In this document: piece after piece, positions 16,737-24,990 of the stretch
Layout: each line of letters opens with the position of its first letter
Position numbering within the stretch: position 1 is the first letter of the stretch
Origin: Hahella ganghwensis DSM 17046
GTDB taxonomy: Bacteria > Pseudomonadota > Gammaproteobacteria > Pseudomonadales > Oleiphilaceae
Direction of reading: 5' to 3'
Assembly: GCF_000376785.1 (NCBI RefSeq)
Contig: NZ_AQXX01000144.1
Coordinates: 186,001-250,000, forward strand
Length of the DNA: 64,000 nt
Notes under the pieces: generated by a model
The model's database searches: none
What the model was told of the DNA's origin: nothing
Seen by the model: the letters and a program-made list of their open reading frames with translations, nothing else
Position numbers and translations under genes: made by a program

Positions 16737-17093
16737 TCATATTTCGTTGTACTTTCTGGCGAGCCCCTTAAATTTTTCGATGGGATATTTTTCCCGGTTC
16801 TTACTGATCTTGTTATAGATAGCTGGTTCCAGATCAATGTCCAGTTTATCAGCCAGTCGGAGTAGGTAAACCGCAATATCTGCCAGTTCATCGGTTACTT
16901 TTTGAGCTTTGTCATGATCAGTCATCAGAGTATCGGGTTCTGCCTGTTCAGGCGTCAGCCATTGGAACTCCTCGACTAGCTCAGAGCACTCCACCGACAA
17001 TGCCATTACAAGGTTCTTGGGATTGTGGAATTGATCCCAATCTCTTTCGTGAGCGAACTCTGCGATGGTTTTCTGAATTTTCTTAACGTCCAT
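16737..17093 (-). CDS. MazG-like nucleotide pyrophosphohydrolase (dCTPase-type)
   Basis: A 118-residue all-alpha NTP pyrophosphohydrolase of the MazG/iMazG fold. The metal-binding E..E and E..D motifs are visible as ECSELVEEFQW and DELADIAVYLLRLADKL. Such enzymes hydrolyse non-canonical or excess dNTPs, often dCTP-like, to the monophosphate and pyrophosphate. I chose the ATG at 17093 (MDVKKIQKT) since family members begin there; an upstream ATG at 17162 would overlap the neighbouring gene. It follows the Nmad3-like gene on the same strand. Confidence 0.82.
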   Translation of the reverse strand: MDVKKIQKTIAEFAHERDWDQFHNPKNLVMALSVECSELVEEFQWLTPEQAEPDTLMTDHDKAQKVTDELADIAVYLLRLADKLDIDLEPAIYNKISKNREKYPIEKFKGLARKYNEI

Positions 17094-17136
17094 TGGATGC
17101 GGCCTTTCTTTATGACGGATCAAACATCTAAAAACT

Positions 17137-18033
17137 CTAGTCGGCAGGAAGATTGTTCCCAAGAGTCAGTTCGTTTTGAATCAGATTTCTCACCCATGGT
17201 AATGCTTCCGGGTAGTAGTCACAATCAAGTACGAACTCTTGTCCACGGGCCGCGGCTTTCAGTCGTGTTTGATTATCCAGTTGTTGCCAGCGTTCTATCT
17301 TGTGATGGTAGCTGAGTGGTGGTTTATTGGTTCCCGGGTGCCACCATTGCGGGAGCTCCCATTGAGTCAGCAGACTGTCCGGTGCCGTTAATATGCGTTC
17401 ATTGGATAAATGCCTGAAAGTACCAGATCCAGGAAGTGGTGAGCCTGACTCGGGAAGCTGAAGTGATGCATTGGCAAGGTAAAGCGTATTATTCGAATCC
17501 GGTCCGCGATAAAAGTGGGGGTGATATCTGGCCCATTCCAATGCGTTATTATCAAGTTCATCGATCTTCAATATCTCTCCAATCTGCATCCAGCCCCAGA
17601 TGATATGCCGTTTGGATTGCTGAGAGTCAAATTGCCACTTTGCCCGGCTCCCCTTTTTGGGCTGAGACTTTACCACAGGCTGAAATACACCAAAGAAGAT
17701 GAAAATATCGCCCTTGGAGACGCCTTGCCGGGACAGGTGCCCTTGGGCAGAGCCTGTTTGTCCGAGTAATGGGAGCCACTCGGTGTGTCGGGGATAGTGT
17801 GCTGATACCAGATCCGGATCCAGGTGAGCCCCTGCGGATCTGCGAAGTCGTCCTTTCGTAAGCTGGTTAACCAAATAACCCAGGTTGTGTTCGTCGAACT
17901 GAATATCCTGGTACTTTATAGGAGATAAGGAATCAGGGATGGGGAGAGGGACCAGACGACCACCCGGAAGAATGGGATTTGGGCAGCCTCCCGCGGCGGA
18001 ATCAAAACCTTTGCGGCTGAGAATGATGCGCAT
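17137..18033 (-). CDS. Nmad3-like (nucleotide modification-associated domain 3) protein
   Basis: A 298-residue protein with no signal peptide. It opens with MRIILSRKGFDSAAGGCPNP, a highly recognisable start shared by the Nmad3 family, which was defined from genomic association with DNA base-modification genes. Conserved patches such as KGDIFIFFGVFQPV and HIIWGWMQIGEI follow. The biochemical activity of this family is not established, to my knowledge. Its neighbour on the same strand is a MazG-like dNTP pyrophosphohydrolase, which fits a link to nucleotide metabolism; that link is inference. Confidence 0.72.
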   Translation of the reverse strand: MRIILSRKGFDSAAGGCPNPILPGGRLVPLPIPDSLSPIKYQDIQFDEHNLGYLVNQLTKGRLRRSAGAHLDPDLVSAHYPRHTEWLPLLGQTGSAQGHLSRQGVSKGDIFIFFGVFQPVVKSQPKKGSRAKWQFDSQQSKRHIIWGWMQIGEILKIDELDNNALEWARYHPHFYRGPDSNNTLYLANASLQLPESGSPLPGSGTFRHLSNERILTAPDSLLTQWELPQWWHPGTNKPPLSYHHKIERWQQLDNQTRLKAAARGQEFVLDCDYYPEALPWVRNLIQNELTLGNNLPAD

Positions 18034-18107
18034 TGTGACAAAATAAGACAGATTTTAGGTATTGAAGGTTGGACATTCTGTCTCTAATCAGAGTTCCAAC
18101 CTGTGTG

Positions 18108-19061
18108 TCAAAGTTCCACTTTATTGAGCAGAGATGCGGGAAACAGAAGATCCGACAGTGCGCCGTTTTCTGTAGTACCTTTATTGCCCAGCAGTTGGTC
18201 CGCTGTGACAATTTCCCAGGCGTCCTGATTGGCCATCAATTCACGGAGCAGAATGTTATTGAGATGATGTCCGGGTTTGTAACACTTCATCTCTGCCAGC
18301 ATGTTGAATCCGCACATTCTCAGGTCGCCAATGGCATCCAGCACCTTATGCCTGACCATTTCGTTGTCATAGCGAAGACCACCAGGGTTCAATACACGAA
18401 ATTCGTCAAACACGACTGCGTTGTCCAATCCTCCACCAAGTGCCAGGCCTCGCTCATGCAGATACTCAATGTCACGCATGAAGCCGAATGTACGGGCCCT
18501 GCTGACTTCCTGGATAAAGTTTTCTGAGCTGACATCCAGAAGCATATGCTGCTCACTCTGCTGGATGACAGGATGGTTAAAATCAATCCTGGCGTCTATG
18601 CGGAAGCCTTCATAAGGGCGCAGCAATGCAAACTTGTCTTCATGCTCAACTTTAATTTCCCGGGTTACGCGGAGAAATTTTTTGGGGGCTTCCTGGGTGA
18701 CAAGTCCGGCTTCTTTAAAAAGAAACACAAAGGGCATGGAACTGCCGTCCATGATGGCTATCTCTTCACCATCAATGTCGATAAACAGGTTATCTATGCC
18801 TAATCCACTAATAGCCGCAAGCAGGTGCTCAACAGTTGAGATCTGGTAACCGGCATCATTAATCAAGCCTGTGTTCAGTGTTGTATGAGCCACGGATTCG
18901 GCTTTCAGCTGGAAACGCTGATGGGGGTGACAGTCCACGCGAGTGAAGACAATGCCGGTATTCTCTGGGGCGGGTGTGAACTGCATATGCACCTTGCGTC
19001 CGGAGTGAACGCCGACACCGACCACTTGAAAACCTTGTTTGATAGAAATCTGATTGGGCAT
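18108..19061 (-). CDS. lpxC: UDP-3-O-acyl-N-acetylglucosamine deacetylase LpxC
   Basis: Zinc enzyme for the first committed step of lipid A synthesis. It has GVGVHSG near the start, the zinc ligand in STVEHLLAA, the FFGM-like block (RARTFGFMRDIEYL), and HKVLDAIGD with the other His and Asp ligands. The ATG at 19061 gives 317 residues, close to the usual 305; an in-frame ATG at 19160 would add a basic 33-residue extension. It is not beside ftsZ, where lpxC normally lies, so it may be a second, divergent copy. Confidence 0.88.
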   Translation of the reverse strand: MPNQISIKQGFQVVGVGVHSGRKVHMQFTPAPENTGIVFTRVDCHPHQRFQLKAESVAHTTLNTGLINDAGYQISTVEHLLAAISGLGIDNLFIDIDGEEIAIMDGSSMPFVFLFKEAGLVTQEAPKKFLRVTREIKVEHEDKFALLRPYEGFRIDARIDFNHPVIQQSEQHMLLDVSSENFIQEVSRARTFGFMRDIEYLHERGLALGGGLDNAVVFDEFRVLNPGGLRYDNEMVRHKVLDAIGDLRMCGFNMLAEMKCYKPGHHLNNILLRELMANQDAWEIVTADQLLGNKGTTENGALSDLLFPASLLNKVEL

Positions 19062-19267
19062 TGTCTTCTTACTAGCTTCCTTTTTGGTGGCGGCAGTCAT
19101 CCTGACCATATGTGTCATATGGAGCTGATTGGTTCTGTCGACCGGGAAAATGGAGCGCAATTGCAGTGGGTGGTGAATTTTTGTTCTAGTAAAAAAATGT
19201 AATCAAGATGATAGTCTACTTGACTAAAACTCCCTAAATGGTCTAGACGGGAACAATTGTTCCGTTT

Positions 19268-19450
19268 TTAAGACGACTTGTCTTCCAGTTCACTTTGCCA
19301 CTCAGGCCCGATTTTCTCCTCTATATAGTCACGAATAAATTGTCTCACTTTCTGAGATGGTGTGACGTCTTCCTGTGCGCAGAGTTTTTCGAATATAGCC
19401 TTTTTTCGGGGATCGATGAGTAAGGTCAGACGAGCAGTTCTTTGTTCCAT
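19268..19450 (-). CDS. Small ribbon-helix-helix-type protein
   Basis: A 60-residue charged protein starting MEQRTARLTLLIDPRKKAIF. The N-terminal strand followed by two helices (FEKLCAQEDVTPSQKVRQFI) fits an RHH/CopG-like DNA-binding fold. A signal for what it regulates is not seen. It lies alone between lpxC and the SulP transporter; no toxin partner is visible. Start chosen at 19450, since upstream residues of a longer frame do not fit the fold. Confidence 0.6.
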   Translation of the reverse strand: MEQRTARLTLLIDPRKKAIFEKLCAQEDVTPSQKVRQFIRDYIEEKIGPEWQSELEDKSS

Positions 19451-19546
19451 ACAGATACCTATGTTAATCAAATTAACATTGAATGAAATTAAAGTGAGAA
19501 TATAATGCTCATTTGATTAATCTGCAACCAGTCTCTGAGGAATCGA

Positions 19547-21304
19547 ATGGCCCATCGAGCCCACTTGTTCTCGCTTCGGATCGGACATGCGGTCAGAGAA
19601 GCATGTATTGCCGAGACATATAGCGTTAATCGTTTGGGGCGTGATGCACTGGCTGGATTAACCATCGGTATCATTGCAATACCGCTGGCCATGGCGTTGG
19701 CCATTGCCAGTGGGGTGGCGCCTCAATATGGGCTGTACACGGCTGCGATTGCCGGGTTTATTGTTGCTTTGACGGGCGGTTCCCGATACAGCATCACTGG
19801 ACCGACAGCGGCATTCGTCGTGATCCTGTATCCGATTGCACAGAAGTACGGGCTGGGTGGCCTGCTTATGGCTACCGTGCTTGCGGGGATATTAATGATA
19901 CTGATGGCTTTTCTTAGATTGGGGAGGTTTATTGAATATATACCCGAGTCTGTCACTCTCGGATTTACCGGGGGGATTGCGATCGTTATTGCCACGCTTC
20001 AGATCAAAGATTTCTTTGCCCTGACTCTTGCAGAGTTGCCAGAGAGTTATCTGGGAAAACTGGACATATTAATAAGAGCGCTTCCAGAAGCTTATTGGCC
20101 GGGAGTACTGGTTGCAATGGTGACGCTGGTTATCATGGTACTCTGGCCCAGGCTGCGAACTACGATTCCTGCGCATTTACCTGCTGTCATTGTTGCCAGT
20201 CTTGTGGCCTGGGGATTGAATCAATCGGGCTTTTCTGTAGAAACTATCGGTTCGCGATTCACCTATACGTTGCCTGATGGCAGCTTTGGTGCGGGCGTTC
20301 CACCTTTTTTGCCAGACTTTCAATGGCCCTGGCTTCAGGCGGGGCCTGATGGAGACAGGCTGGAACTTAACTGGGCACTGGTGCGGGATTTATTGCCAGC
20401 AGCATTCGCTATCGCCATGCTGGGGGCGATCGAGTCCCTTTTGTGTGCGATGGTCTTAGATGGGATGAGTGGGCGTCGGCATAGTGCCAACAGTGAACTG
20501 CTTGGCCAAGGGATCGGAAATGTCGTTGCGCCTTTTTTTGGTGGTATTACGGCGACAGCAGCGATTGCCCGGTCCGCTGCAAATGTCCGGGCTCATGCGG
20601 AATCTCCCGTTGCGGCTATGATTCATGGGCTGGTAGTGTTGCTGGCGCTGGTCGCGCTTTCTGGTGTACTTGCTTATCTTCCGATGCCAGCAATGGCGGC
20701 CATGCTGATGGTTGTGGCCTGGAATATGAGTGAAGCGCCTAAATCGATCAAGTTGCTCAAGACGGCACCCCGAGCCGATATTTGGGTATTCATCACCTGT
20801 ATTTCACTCACTGTATTGTTTGATATGGTGATTGCCATTACAGCGGGGATTCTGTTGGCGTCATTTCTGTTTATGAAAGAAATTGCGGAAATGACCAGAA
20901 TTACAGACGTGACAAATAACTCCAGGCTTGTACCGGTGGATCTGCCTGAAGGGTGGGGTGTTTATAAAATTACCGGACCTCTGTTTTTTGCTGCGGCTGA
21001 TCGTATTTTTGGTGAGTTGTCGGTGTTGAGTGAGAGGAAGAAAGGCATATTACTCTATCTCGACGGAGTACCGATATTGGATGCAGGAGGTGTTGCGGCT
21101 CTGAATAAGTTGATTTCGAAATGTCAGCGGGATCAAACCCGCCTCATTCTCGCTGATTTACAGTTCCAGCCGTTGAGAACCATGGCAAAGGCAAAGATGA
21201 AACCAATTGTTGGTGTAACAGCATTTTATTCAACCCTGAGAGAAGCTTTGGATAGTTTGGTCCTACCGAAAGTACCCTGGTCATCGGAAGAGCGTGGAGG
21301 TTAG
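19547..21304 (+). CDS. SulP family anion permease with C-terminal STAS domain
   Basis: A 585-residue inner-membrane transporter. The SulP signature region near the start (DALAGLTIGIIAIPLAMALA, then GLYTAAIAGFIVALTGGS) and about a dozen membrane helices are present. The last 130 residues form a STAS domain (VYKITGPLFFAAADRIFGEL, then LDGVPILDAGG). SulP proteins carry sulfate, bicarbonate or other anions; the substrate cannot be told from sequence by eye. GAGGA precedes the ATG. A small gene follows with four bases between. Confidence 0.92.
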   Translation: MAHRAHLFSLRIGHAVREACIAETYSVNRLGRDALAGLTIGIIAIPLAMALAIASGVAPQYGLYTAAIAGFIVALTGGSRYSITGPTAAFVVILYPIAQKYGLGGLLMATVLAGILMILMAFLRLGRFIEYIPESVTLGFTGGIAIVIATLQIKDFFALTLAELPESYLGKLDILIRALPEAYWPGVLVAMVTLVIMVLWPRLRTTIPAHLPAVIVASLVAWGLNQSGFSVETIGSRFTYTLPDGSFGAGVPPFLPDFQWPWLQAGPDGDRLELNWALVRDLLPAAFAIAMLGAIESLLCAMVLDGMSGRRHSANSELLGQGIGNVVAPFFGGITATAAIARSAANVRAHAESPVAAMIHGLVVLLALVALSGVLAYLPMPAMAAMLMVVAWNMSEAPKSIKLLKTAPRADIWVFITCISLTVLFDMVIAITAGILLASFLFMKEIAEMTRITDVTNNSRLVPVDLPEGWGVYKITGPLFFAAADRIFGELSVLSERKKGILLYLDGVPILDAGGVAALNKLISKCQRDQTRLILADLQFQPLRTMAKAKMKPIVGVTAFYSTLREALDSLVLPKVPWSSEERGG

Positions 21305-21308
21305 ATGT

Positions 21309-21539
21309 ATGAAAATGTCTGAGGCAAAGTCACTGGCGGATGCTGGGAAGCTCGCGGCAGCGGAATTGCTGCGTAACCCCTCTGATTTCAGTCAATGGTT
21401 TATCATGGTGGTCGAGAGCAGCGGCAAAAGCTTTATTATTGCCGATGAAAATGACGACCCCATCGTAACAGATGCGCTGGAAAGTTTATTCGCGCTCCTG
21501 AAATCACTGGGGTTTCGCAAAGCGCAAATTGCGTTTTGA
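21309..21539 (+). CDS. Small conserved-looking protein downstream of the SulP gene, function unknown
   Basis: A 76-residue soluble protein with GGAGG eight bases before the ATG at 21309, four bases after the permease stop. It has an alpha-beta-alpha pattern: a helix (SLADAGKLAAAELL), a strand pair (WFIMVVESSGKSFIIADE) and a C-terminal helix (ALESLFALLKSLGF). No family recognised. Close coupling suggests it works with or regulates the transporter. Confidence 0.6.
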   Translation: MKMSEAKSLADAGKLAAAELLRNPSDFSQWFIMVVESSGKSFIIADENDDPIVTDALESLFALLKSLGFRKAQIAF

Positions 21540-21590
21540 AGACCGATATTTCAGGAGCGTGAGTACCCGACTTTTATTAGTTCCGAAGAC

Positions 21591-22319
21591 CTACAGCATT
21601 TCCTCAAAAATCTTTTTGTACGCGCCATTGTCTTTAATAGCTATCAGTCCCTTATTGAAGGCTTCAATGATTTCCTTGCCCTGCGGGTGTTTTCGGCTCA
21701 CGATCAAATGTAAATCATTTGTGGAAAGAGCGTTCTGGGTGTAGGTGATGTCATCTTTAAGACTGGAGGCCTGTTCTCGGATAATCGACCGCGCAACGAT
21801 TTCGTCTTCAATGGCCAAGTCTATTTTACTCTGGGATAACCTCAGGAGATTAATATAGAGGCGTCTGGCCTCTTTACGGCTAAAGGTATCAGCAGTCATG
21901 AAACTCTCCAGATACCCGTATTCTTTGATGGTGCCAATCGTTTTGCCTTTGAGTGAAGTCAGACCATCATATTCGAATGGGTCATCGACTCTCTTGATGA
22001 AGACGATGCGATTGGAGAGGTAAGGATCGGAAAAGTAGAACTCTTTATTGCGTTCATCCGTGTACCAAGCTCCGGGTACAAGGTCGTATTTTAATTCCGA
22101 CACGCCCTCTATGGCTCTTTTCCAGGGCAGCCATTTCATCTGAAATTTATATCCCTGGGTTTTGAAAGCCTGACGGACGATTTCGGTTGCCAATCCTTCT
22201 TTTTGAAGATCCCGTCCAATGAAAGGCGGCCAGCTATGCTCCACGCCAACCAGCAGTTGTTCAGCGTTTGTCGTCGTGACAAACAGACAAATCATTACCA
22301 GCAGAATGCGTTTCACCAT
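21591..22319 (-). CDS. Periplasmic solute-binding protein (SBP family 3)
   Basis: A 242-residue protein with a signal peptide ending TTTNA. It shows the family-3 pattern: VGVEHSWPPFIGRD, GLATEIVRQAF, KYDLVPGAWYTDER, and LKGKTIGTIKEYGYLES. No permease or ATPase gene is adjacent, so it may be an orphan receptor, or feed a signalling protein, rather than part of an ABC transporter. It is convergent with the small gene after SulP. Confidence 0.85.
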   Translation of the reverse strand: MVKRILLVMICLFVTTTNAEQLLVGVEHSWPPFIGRDLQKEGLATEIVRQAFKTQGYKFQMKWLPWKRAIEGVSELKYDLVPGAWYTDERNKEFYFSDPYLSNRIVFIKRVDDPFEYDGLTSLKGKTIGTIKEYGYLESFMTADTFSRKEARRLYINLLRLSQSKIDLAIEDEIVARSIIREQASSLKDDITYTQNALSTNDLHLIVSRKHPQGKEIIEAFNKGLIAIKDNGAYKKIFEEML

Positions 22320-22625
22320 GTCCCGTACCTCTTTCTCAGGGCATCGAATGACTGTTCAGGCTAGAAGATTTTAATTCGTTTGTCGTTAGTTTGACGGTCA
22401 AAGGTCGGAGTTAGATAAAGAATGGTCGGTTGTAGACTAAAGTCTTATGCCGGTTGGCCGGTTGGCCGGTTATAGAGGAGGTCATTGGTGCTTGAGGTCC
22501 CGGTGGTCTACTTGGGAGGGAGATCTCTATCGATGATAGGCAGGGGCTGGCATTGATAGCCAAAAAACAGGAACACTTGACGGTCCTGTCGAGTGTCCCA
22601 CTATATTGGCAATGATATTCAGCTT
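22320..22625. other. Intergenic stretch with a short tandem repeat
   Basis: No gene seen. At 22451-22473 the 8-mer CGGTTGGC occurs twice in tandem followed by a partial third copy (CGGTTAT). The rest shows no hairpin with a U-run. It should hold the promoter of the solute-binding protein gene near 22320-22400. Confidence 0.4.
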
Positions 22626-23285
22626 TCAGAAAAACAGGGTAATTCCAGAGGATATCTCGATGTTATGGGTAAGCTGCGACTGGCGGATTAGATCGCTTTT
22701 GAACATGTGATCGCGAAAATCAACATGCCAGGCCAGCCAGTCATTGAAAATGATGCGATATCCTGTGCCGGCAATAGTGGTAAAGTTATTCTCGCCACCA
22801 AAGTCAGTATTGCCGACGCCACCTACCAGATAGATGGCGGAATTGAATGCCAATTGGTCGGTAAAAAATATCTCACCGGGAAAGATGTTGTAGCCCAACA
22901 GAAAGTCGTAGTAAATGTAATCCCGGTCATCGTCAGATACGAGTCTGACGTTGGTGCCGCTCAACTCTTCGAATGAGGTCAGCCCCGCGGATGCCTGACC
23001 ATAGTTGAACTGGATAAAAAAATCCTCAGTGGCGTGAAATGATGCATTTAGGCCATACATCGGCTCACTGCTGAAGTTATCAATACTGAGAAAACCGGCA
23101 AAGAGTCCCACCTCAAAGAATTCTGTATCGATGTCTGATTCTTCGATGGTTCGGGCCTCCACCTCCGGTGCGATGACCTGAACCGGGCCGGGCCTGGATT
23201 CTTCGGCTCCATCTTCGACAGCGTTTGCAAGTATTGGTAATGCCATGAGCATCAGCATTGTGTATTGGGCTAGCTGTTTGAACAT
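22626..23285 (-). CDS. Outer-membrane beta-barrel protein of the trans-envelope cluster
   Basis: A 219-residue protein with a signal peptide (MFKQLAQYTMLMLMALPILANA), an acidic Pro-rich linker, and about eight alternating beta strands ending in ...ITLFF, the C-terminal aromatic signature of outer-membrane barrels. The ATG at 23285 is chosen because the signal sequence begins there. It resembles barrels found beside gliding/energy-transduction gene clusters, but I cannot confirm the exact family. The SH3-barrel gene lies directly upstream; both are divergent from the TPR/ExbB operon. Confidence 0.75.
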   Translation of the reverse strand: MFKQLAQYTMLMLMALPILANAVEDGAEESRPGPVQVIAPEVEARTIEESDIDTEFFEVGLFAGFLSIDNFSSEPMYGLNASFHATEDFFIQFNYGQASAGLTSFEELSGTNVRLVSDDDRDYIYYDFLLGYNIFPGEIFFTDQLAFNSAIYLVGGVGNTDFGGENNFTTIAGTGYRIIFNDWLAWHVDFRDHMFKSDLIRQSQLTHNIEISSGITLFF

Positions 23286-23344
23286 GAATCGACAGCCTCT
23301 AGTAACGCTCTGAAAAACGCCAACTTTCTTAAAAGGATGACTGT

Positions 23345-24166
23345 TCAGAAAAATGTATTGAGTCCAATTTTCCATTCGCTTAAACCTGTTGTATCGGAAT
23401 TAGATGAAATCGAGTACTGCCGGTATTCGGCACGGATCAGAAAGTTACGGCCTATGTAGTATCCAAGACCTCCGCCTATAGAGACGGCGTCAGCTTCGTC
23501 TACCCCTTCCAGCAGCACTTTCTGCCGGGCGTCGAAAGAAAATCTGGAAGCTCCGACGGAGAGGTACGGCGTTATTTTCCATTTATGTAAGGGTTCTATG
23601 ATCAGGTTGGCACCATAGTATTCGCTAGTCACGGAGCGGCTGTAGATTTTTCCTGCTTCCACTTCGAACCCGGCCCAGGTCAATGGCCGGTAGCCGAAAG
23701 TTAGACTGAAACTGGAGGCTCCTTCGAATTGCCCGCCTGTGAATCCTGCGCGCCAGCTTGATGTGAGGTATTCACCATGTCCTGTTTCTGGCAGATCAGC
23801 AGGGATTCCGGTGGGTTTGAGAGTACGCCCCAATTGGGCGGCTTTCACCCAGCCTTCCTGACCATCAGGAGACTGAACCAGGTACCAGTTGGTCTTTCTT
23901 TTGAGAATAACGACTTCTTCACCCTGTTCAATCACATTGAATATTGGGTATCCACGACCAGGAGCGGTATGCATTTCAATGTAGGGATCTACAACCAGCA
24001 GGGTTAACGTTTTTTCATCCCCGTTATCCCAGAACTTAAGGTCAACAGCGTGAGCTGCTGCCGGCATCAGGGGGATAATGAGTATCGTGCAGAGTATCAA
24101 ACCGCATAGCCACGTCGGTCCACCGGCGCAGGGATAAAATTTGGCAATGCCTGGTAAAAGTTTCAT
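23345..24166 (-). CDS. SH3-domain outer-membrane beta-barrel protein
   Basis: A 273-residue exported protein. The signal peptide ends AAAHA. Residues about 50-115 form an SH3b domain (MHTAPGRGYPIFNVIEQGEE, then WYLVQSPDGQEGWVKAAQLG). The second half is an amphipathic beta barrel ending IGLNTFF, with a terminal Phe. An SH3b domain usually contacts peptidoglycan or peptides, so the protein may tie the outer membrane to the wall. It is divergent from, and probably co-regulated with, the operon starting at 24784. Confidence 0.78.
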   Translation of the reverse strand: MKLLPGIAKFYPCAGGPTWLCGLILCTILIIPLMPAAAHAVDLKFWDNGDEKTLTLLVVDPYIEMHTAPGRGYPIFNVIEQGEEVVILKRKTNWYLVQSPDGQEGWVKAAQLGRTLKPTGIPADLPETGHGEYLTSSWRAGFTGGQFEGASSFSLTFGYRPLTWAGFEVEAGKIYSRSVTSEYYGANLIIEPLHKWKITPYLSVGASRFSFDARQKVLLEGVDEADAVSIGGGLGYYIGRNFLIRAEYRQYSISSNSDTTGLSEWKIGLNTFF

Positions 24167-24783
24167 ACAGCGTTAACAACCTACGTCAGGCTTTTTAGCG
24201 ATGTTTAAGTTTGCTATGTCCCGATTTCAGAGGTGAAGAGCTGTTTATCTTGGAATGATTTATTAAACCGTCTTTTAAGCTCTCTTACATACCAGATTAG
24301 CGAGGCTGAACGTTAGATTCAGGAAGCTTGGTATCTCTTTATCTATCCTTTGAAAGTGTTACAAAATGTTTCTGATGTAACGATTTTTTACTGTGAAATC
24401 AGGCAATTCCGTACATGCGCTGCATCCTGCCAAGCACTGAATACCCCTAGCAATAATCAAAATTTGAAGTTCTGAATTAGTTCACAAATTCAGAACAACG
24501 ATGACAAAAAGGGGAGTCAAAAGAAATTCTCTGTGTTAGGTTAATTGGGAAAATAATCCCAAAAAAAGAAAAAGAACATAAATAAGCGTCTTGTACAAAG
24601 ACCCTGATTAGAATTCGAAACTCCTCAAAGAGCATCATCATCCCTAACGGTAAAGCTACCCGGAAGTATGCTGGTCCGTATCAAACACGGTTGTATCAGA
24701 TCGTTGGTAAAGCTTCGTCTGGTCTCCGACAAGTCAGAGTTAGTTGAAACCTTTTAGCCAGTTTTTGGCATGGGAGAGATATT
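24167..24783. promoter_or_regulatory. Divergent regulatory region of the trans-envelope cluster
   Basis: AT-rich 617-base spacer without a convincing gene, between the SH3-barrel gene and the rightward operon. It holds a perfect inverted repeat at 24469-24496. The 9-mer GGTAAAGCT occurs twice (about 24648 and 24707). No clear -35/-10 pair could be assigned. Confidence 0.55.
24469..24496. repeat. Perfect 10-bp inverted repeat, candidate operator
   Basis: GTTCTGAATT and AATTCAGAAC are exact reverse complements with an 8-base spacer. No U-run follows. It sits about mid-way between the two divergent units and fits a dimeric regulator. Confidence 0.55.
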
Positions 24784-24984
24784 GTGGATGGTGCAGCCAG
24801 TCGTTTTTTTGGAATGCAATTTGCCCGAGCAGGAAGCAACCTTGTGCCGTTGACGCTGACCTTTTTGTTGGGGCTGGCGACATCCGAATTACATGCCGCG
24901 GATGTTGAAGGAGAATCTGCTCAAGCGATAGACCGGATTATAGAGACACCTATGTCTGTTGAACGCAGCCGGCAGCAGGCCTAG
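24784..24984 (+). pseudogene. Signal-peptide half of a secreted coiled-coil protein, cut by in-frame TAG
   Basis: A GTG start with GGGAGA upstream opens a 66-residue frame: a signal peptide (NLVPLTLTFLLGLATSELHA) and the start of a mature protein (ADVEGESAQAIDRII). The frame ends at TAG (24982-24984). The following bases continue in the same frame with CAG GCT GTG AAT GAC into the helical segment of the next entry. SVERSRQQA-stop-QAVNDLSREI reads as one unbroken helix. A single nonsense mutation, a sequencing error or amber readthrough could explain it. Confidence 0.6.
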
Positions 24985-24990
24985 CAGGCT

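Noticed and set aside
22451-22473. Tandem CGGTTGGC repeats
   Set aside because: Fewer than three copies and no arms or spacers as in a CRISPR or integron site.
24167-24783. Cyclic-di-GMP (GEMM) riboswitch in the leader of the envelope operon
   Set aside because: The conserved GEMM core strings were not found.
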